NCBI GenBank assembly: GCA_003243445.1
Contig: QFQQ01000033.1
Span: 1 to 64,000, forward strand
Reading direction: 5' to 3'
Source: Citrobacter freundii
GTDB taxonomy: Bacteria; Bacteroidota; Bacteroidia; Chitinophagales; Chitinophagaceae
DNA length: 64,000 nt
Below are positions 60,501 through 64,000 of the stretch, piece after piece. The stretch's first letter is position 1. Each line of letters opens with the position of its first letter. The notes beneath the pieces are model-generated. The model searched no databases, had not been told where the DNA came from, and saw only the letters and a list, made by a program, of their open reading frames with translations. A program made the translations under genes and the position numbers.

Positions 60501-61157
60501 TCAGGTCAATTCAGAATGATCCGGATGCCAGATACTGGAGAAATCGCCGACAATAGCATAATTATCTTTCCAGTTGAGCTTTGATAGTTTCAGGAGGGCA
60601 ATATCTTCCGCTCTCACTTTGCGGTGAACAGGATTCATTGTTCCGCCATTTGTATTATCACCGGCCCTTGCGGCTGGGTTATACTGATATTCGGCATCAA
60701 CGATGGTACCGCGTGGATACATAATGCCCGGAGTGCCCTCGCCGCGGATATCGAGGATGGAAGGATGATCCAATCCGATCGTATGGCCGTATTCGTGTGC
60801 AGCGGTAGTGGAACCTTTATAAAGATTGTCTTTTTTAAAATAACCGGTGTTACAACCGAGGCCATCCACAAAGGAGATATTACCGCTGGCAAAATTTTCT
60901 ATCCGGAAGTAATTGTTTCTCGGGTCGGTATTTTCAAATATTTCTTCGGGAGTAAGCACGGGATTGAATGCTGCAGTGATGTTGAATATCAGGCGATGGT
61001 CATTTCGTTTGAAGTAAACGATCGCCCTCGGCTCATTCCACATATCTTCTATCTCAGCACGTATATCTTCTGTGATGACTGCATCAGCAGCACCTCCATA
61101 GGTGATGATATGGGAGTGAAGAATGAGTTCATTGTTGATCAGTTCCAGAATACCCAT
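60501..61157 (-). CDS. Zinc metallopeptidase without visible signal peptide
   Basis: A 218-residue protein with the extended zinc motif HEYGHTIGLDH at about residue 125-135 and a Met-turn candidate GIMYPRG about 15 residues later. No signal peptide or lipobox is visible from ATG 61157 (MGILELINNELILHSHII). A longer frame from 61184 adds FYFLLCLMG, encoded by repeat C6. It could be cytoplasmic, secreted without a classical signal, or truncated. The substrate is unknown. Confidence 0.75.
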   Translation of the reverse strand: MGILELINNELILHSHIITYGGAADAVITEDIRAEIEDMWNEPRAIVYFKRNDHRLIFNITAAFNPVLTPEEIFENTDPRNNYFRIENFASGNISFVDGLGCNTGYFKKDNLYKGSTTAAHEYGHTIGLDHPSILDIRGEGTPGIMYPRGTIVDAEYQYNPAARAGDNTNGGTMNPVHRKVRAEDIALLKLSKLNWKDNYAIVGDFSSIWHPDHSELT

Positions 61158-61162
61158 GAGGC

Positions 61163-61267
61163 AAAGTAAAAAGTAAAAATTCAAAAGTAAAAAATAAACC
61201 CTGCCCGATAGAATATACGATTCTGATAGCAGGGTTTATTTTTTACTTTTTACTTTTGAATTTTGAC
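61163..61267. repeat. Family C heptad inverted-array element C6
   Basis: Left arm: AAAAGTA, AAAATTC, AAAAGTA, AAAAATA (61169-61196). Right arm: TTTTTAC, TTTTTAC, TTTTGAA, TTTTGAC (61240-61267). The arms continue the stem of the terminator in the loop without a break, giving at least 22 uninterrupted base pairs. Confidence 0.9.
61194..61239 (-). terminator. Intrinsic terminator of the FadN-like gene in loop of C6
   Basis: ATAAACCCTGC (61194-61204) pairs perfectly with GCAGGGTTTAT (61229-61239) across 24 bases. The A/T arms of element C6 act as its A- and T-tracts. Confidence 0.85.
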
Positions 61268-63646
61268 TTAATTCCTGACTGGTTTCCCACTCTTCAGCAC
61301 ACTCTGTATCCGCTCCAGCGTTTTCTTTTCTCCGCAAAGCGAAAGGAACGCTTCTCTTTCCAGATCAAGTAAATATTGTTCTGATACAAGACTTTGTTCA
61401 CTGAGATCACCGCCACACATTACATAAGCAAGTTTCTTTGCTACCACTACATCATGATCTGTCGCATAGTTTGCACGCCACATACCATTAATGCCGGCAT
61501 ATAATGCCCCGAGTGCAGAACGGCCGAGCACGCGGACATCTTTTCGCTGAACAGGTGTGGTATAACCGCTGTCAAAAATTTCGATCACTGATTTCTTTGC
61601 TTCAGCGATCCTTCTGCCCTGGTTCACTACCACTTCGTCAAGACCTTTGCGGTAAACACCGATATTGAATCCTTCCGCAGCTGATGTCGCTACTTTTGCA
61701 GTGGCGATCGTGAGGAATCTGTTCTTCAGTGTAATTGTTTCAGGTTCATCTTCATGCATTTCATCAGATGCGCGCAATACAAACTCTTTTGTACCGCCGC
61801 CGCCCGGGATCAAGCCAACGCCCAATTCCACAAGGCCTGTATAGGTTTCCGCAGCGGGACAAACCTTGTCTGCATGCAAACTCATTTCACAGGCGCCGCC
61901 GAGGGCCAATCCGTGCGGGGCAACAACAACGGGCACGGCAGAATAACGCACGCGCATCATTGTATTCTGGAATAAACGGATCGCCATGTCCAGCTCATCA
62001 TATTCCTGTTCGATGGCCAGCATAAAGATCATACCCACATTCGCTCCTGCAGAAAAGTTTGCTCCTTCATTCGCGATCACCAGGCCTTTCGCTCCTTTTT
62101 CTGCTTTTTCAATCGCTGTCTGTATACCTGATAATACATCACCACCAATGCTTCCCATTTTTGTTGCCCATTGCAGGCCTAATACATCATTTCCAAGATC
62201 ATACAATTTGCAACTTGAGTTTTTCCAGACCAGCTTATCCTGGTAATTGCTCATGATGATAAATGATTCACCACCGGGAATTGCTTTGTATGTTTTAGAA
62301 GAAGGATCATAGCTGAGCTTTCTTCCGTTTTCAATTTTGAAGAACGATTTATTACCGGCGGCCAGCATTTCATCTACCCATGGTGCTGGCTGATAACCGG
62401 CATCTTTCATTGCCTTCACCGTTTTTTCAACGCCCAATACATCCCAGCTTTCAAACGCGCCGATCTCCCAGCCGAAGCCAGCCATCATAGCATCATCCAC
62501 GCGGTATAATTCGTCGCTGATCTCCGGAATGCGATGGGAGATATATGCGAATAATCCATAGTGGAAATGCCGGTAGAATTCGCCGCCTTTATCAGGACTG
62601 CCCACCAGCATCTTCAGGCGCTGTTGCAGATCATCTACTGGTTTCGCCGCTTCAAGTGATGCAAACTTTGGTTTTACCCTTGGCTTGTATTCAAATGTTT
62701 TAAGATCGAGTGTATAGATCTCCTTTTCACCTTTCTCACCTTTTCGTTTGGAGAAAAAACCCTGGCCGGTCTTATCGCCAAGCCAGTTATTCTCTACCAT
62801 TTTATTCAGCCATGCAGGGATCTTGAATGAATCCCTGGCTTCATCGTTCGGGCAGTTATCATACACACCTTTAGCCACTTTCACGAGTGTATCAATACCC
62901 ACAACATCCGCTGTGCGGAATGTCGCAGATTTAGGACGGCCTATTACCGGACCAGTCAGCGCATCTACTTCATCAATGCTAAGACCAAGTTTATCAACGA
63001 GCCCGAATATCGCCATGATGCCATATACGCCGATACGGTTTGCGATGAATGCAGGCGTGTCTTTACAAAGCACCGTGGTTTTGCCAAGAATAAGATCACC
63101 ATAGTGCATCAGGAATTCCACAACATCCTTGTCGGTATGCGGAGTAGGAATAATTTCCAGCAAACGGAGATAACGCGGCGGATTGAAAAAGTGGGAGCCA
63201 CAGAAATGTTTTTTAAAGTCTTCACTTCTGCCTTCGGCCATCAGGTGAATGGGGATACCCGATGTATTGGAAGTAACAAGTGTACCGGGTTTGCGGAACT
63301 GTTCAACCTTATCGTAAATGATCTTCTTTATATCCAGCCTTTCCACCACCACTTCGATCACCCAATCACAGCCGGCAATGTCTTTCATGTTATCATCAAA
63401 ATTTCCGGTGGTGATCTTCTTTACCACATCTTTATGATAAACCGGGGAGGGGTTGCTTTTTATCGCAGCCGTTAATGCGTCATTTACCAGTTTATTTCTT
63501 TCGGAAAGTTTAGTGCTTTCTGTTGCTTCTTTCGGCACCATATCAAGCAATAACACCTGTACTCCAACACCTGCAAAATGGCAGGCGATCCGTGAACCCA
63601 TTACCCCGCTTCCCAATACAGCCACTTTCTTAATGATCCTGTTCAT
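61268..63646 (-). CDS. 3-hydroxyacyl-CoA dehydrogenase / enoyl-CoA hydratase (FadN-type)
   Basis: A 792-residue two-domain enzyme of fatty-acid beta-oxidation. The N-terminal dehydrogenase has the NAD motif VAVLGSGVMGSRIACHFAG at about 8-26, then ILGKTTVLCKDTPAFIANRI and a C-terminal 3HCDH part. The enoyl-CoA hydratase domain (about 485-720) contains GLVIANEGANFSAGANVGM and LALGGACEMSLHADKVCPA. It resembles Bacillus FadN; the usual thiolase partner is outside the window. The stop codon directly precedes the repeat arm. Confidence 0.93.
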   Translation of the reverse strand: MNRIIKKVAVLGSGVMGSRIACHFAGVGVQVLLLDMVPKEATESTKLSERNKLVNDALTAAIKSNPSPVYHKDVVKKITTGNFDDNMKDIAGCDWVIEVVVERLDIKKIIYDKVEQFRKPGTLVTSNTSGIPIHLMAEGRSEDFKKHFCGSHFFNPPRYLRLLEIIPTPHTDKDVVEFLMHYGDLILGKTTVLCKDTPAFIANRIGVYGIMAIFGLVDKLGLSIDEVDALTGPVIGRPKSATFRTADVVGIDTLVKVAKGVYDNCPNDEARDSFKIPAWLNKMVENNWLGDKTGQGFFSKRKGEKGEKEIYTLDLKTFEYKPRVKPKFASLEAAKPVDDLQQRLKMLVGSPDKGGEFYRHFHYGLFAYISHRIPEISDELYRVDDAMMAGFGWEIGAFESWDVLGVEKTVKAMKDAGYQPAPWVDEMLAAGNKSFFKIENGRKLSYDPSSKTYKAIPGGESFIIMSNYQDKLVWKNSSCKLYDLGNDVLGLQWATKMGSIGGDVLSGIQTAIEKAEKGAKGLVIANEGANFSAGANVGMIFMLAIEQEYDELDMAIRLFQNTMMRVRYSAVPVVVAPHGLALGGACEMSLHADKVCPAAETYTGLVELGVGLIPGGGGTKEFVLRASDEMHEDEPETITLKNRFLTIATAKVATSAAEGFNIGVYRKGLDEVVVNQGRRIAEAKKSVIEIFDSGYTTPVQRKDVRVLGRSALGALYAGINGMWRANYATDHDVVVAKKLAYVMCGGDLSEQSLVSEQYLLDLEREAFLSLCGEKKTLERIQSVLKSGKPVRN

Positions 63647-63738
63647 ATAGCGTATTTAAAAAATTAGTTAGCTAAACAACTATTTTGTAATCCGAAGGTA
63701 ATTCTTTTTTTGAAAGGGGAGAAGGAATTTGGGGGGAA

Positions 63739-63948
63739 GACCGCAGACCGCCGACGATTAAAAGGAATGCTTGAGGGAGACCGCGGACCACCGACCGCGG
63801 ACCGCAGACGATTAAAAGTGAGTGAATATTCATTAATGAACGGCAAAGCAAAAACAAACATTTCTCATTATTGTATGTGGGCTCCATACAGTTTTTCACT
63901 GCGTTCAATCATGCATCGTCTGCGGTCGGCGGTCTGCGGTCGGTCGTC
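63739..63948. repeat. Family F heptad inverted-array element
   Basis: Left arm in two blocks: GACCGCA, GACCGCC, GACGATT (63739-63759) and GACCGCG, GACCACC, GACCGCG, GACCGCA, GACGATT (63779-63813). Right arm: CGTCTGC, GGTCGGC, GGTCTGC, GGTCGGT (63917-63944). It lies in the last 354 bases of the window, where I see no gene. Confidence 0.85.
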
Positions 63949-64000
63949 TTTCCCTATTGTATGTGGGCACCATACAGTTTTTCACTGCGTTCAATCATGC
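63870..64000. repeat. 45-bp direct repeat flanking the family F right arm
   Basis: Copy 1 (63870-63914) and copy 2 (63956-64000) match at 44 of 45 bases and are 41 bases apart. Each contains a TGTATG/CATACA hairpin followed by GTTTTT, which is terminator-like. Copy 2 runs to the window edge and may be longer. Confidence 0.85.

Noticed and set aside
63870..64000. Repeat-spacer-repeat pattern resembling a short CRISPR array
   Set aside because: Only two copies are visible, the spacer is the arm of a family F array, the repeat contains a terminator-like hairpin, and no cas genes lie in the window. It cannot be excluded fully because the second copy touches the window edge.
1..64000. RAYT-type transposase or reverse transcriptase that could mobilise the array elements
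   Set aside because: No gene in the window encodes a transposase, integrase or reverse transcriptase, so any such enzyme must lie elsewhere.
1..64000. tRNA, rRNA and classical riboswitches
   Set aside because: I looked for T-loop-like segments and long conserved leaders and found none that fold convincingly.

Overview
The window looks like the chromosome of a Bacteroidota bacterium, most likely a member of the Chitinophagaceae. The evidence is the type IX secretion component PorT and a secreted protease with a type IX sorting tail, Bacteroidota-type -7 promoter boxes (TAnnTTTG) close to start codons, an ECF sigma factor paired with a DGPF protein, DUF5723 and beta-barrel outer-membrane proteins, and a complete Bacteroidota-style division and cell-wall (dcw) cluster. 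I see no rRNA, tRNA, transposase, integrase or CRISPR array. Nearly all genes are ordinary chromosomal genes.

Layout. 1-6.5 kb: porT (cut by the window edge) and ubiE, an AraC-type membrane regulator, an S41 peptidase, the GTPase EngB, and a YkuK-like protein. 6.6-12.4 kb: a secreted metalloprotease with a small exported partner, a CoA-binding protein, a TIGR01777 epimerase, a small membrane protein, a GbsR/MarR regulator and a phosphodiesterase; three identically spaced operator-like sites link the regulator to its neighbours. 12.9-20.5 kb: DUF5723, flotillin with an NfeD-like partner, the E2 subunit of pyruvate dehydrogenase, and dnaX. 20.8-28.5 kb: a beta-barrel protein, a GNAT-like protein, the ECF42-type sigma factor with its DGPF protein, an L,D-transpeptidase and atpD-atpC. 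28.7-33.2 kb: DUF4197, YqgE, an orphan histidine kinase and queA. 33.7-51.3 kb: mraZ-rsmH-ftsL-ftsI-murE-mraY-murD-ftsW-murG-murC-ftsQ-ftsA-ftsZ, all on the plus strand, with no murF or ddl. 51.6-63.6 kb: an ABC transporter, a DUF6159 membrane protein, a GH43 glycosidase, a second TIGR01777 epimerase, a pair of M16 peptidase-like proteins, a cytoplasmic-looking metallopeptidase and a FadN-type fatty-acid oxidation enzyme.

The most unusual signal lies between the genes. About twenty intergenic gaps are filled by imperfect inverted repeats whose arms are tandem arrays of a short degenerate unit. Six unrelated sequence families share this architecture. Four have a unit of exactly 7 bp (A: GATGNTC; C: AAAAGTN; E: GTTGCCN; F: GACCGCN), one of 8 bp (D: GTTTAAAN) and one of 9 bp (B: GTTCCANAG). 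The 5' arm always carries the unit in the same polarity. Odd units in one arm are often mirrored in the other, and several elements enclose a Rho-independent terminator in their loop. Within the dcw cluster they fill seven gaps almost exactly from stop codon to next start. I know of no description of such a system in Bacteroidota; its function is open.

How the genes work together: the dcw cluster supplies peptidoglycan precursors and the division machinery, probably under MraZ control (two MraZ-type boxes sit in its promoter). PorT and the metalloprotease belong to one secretion route, and the flotillin pair and L,D-transpeptidase add envelope functions.
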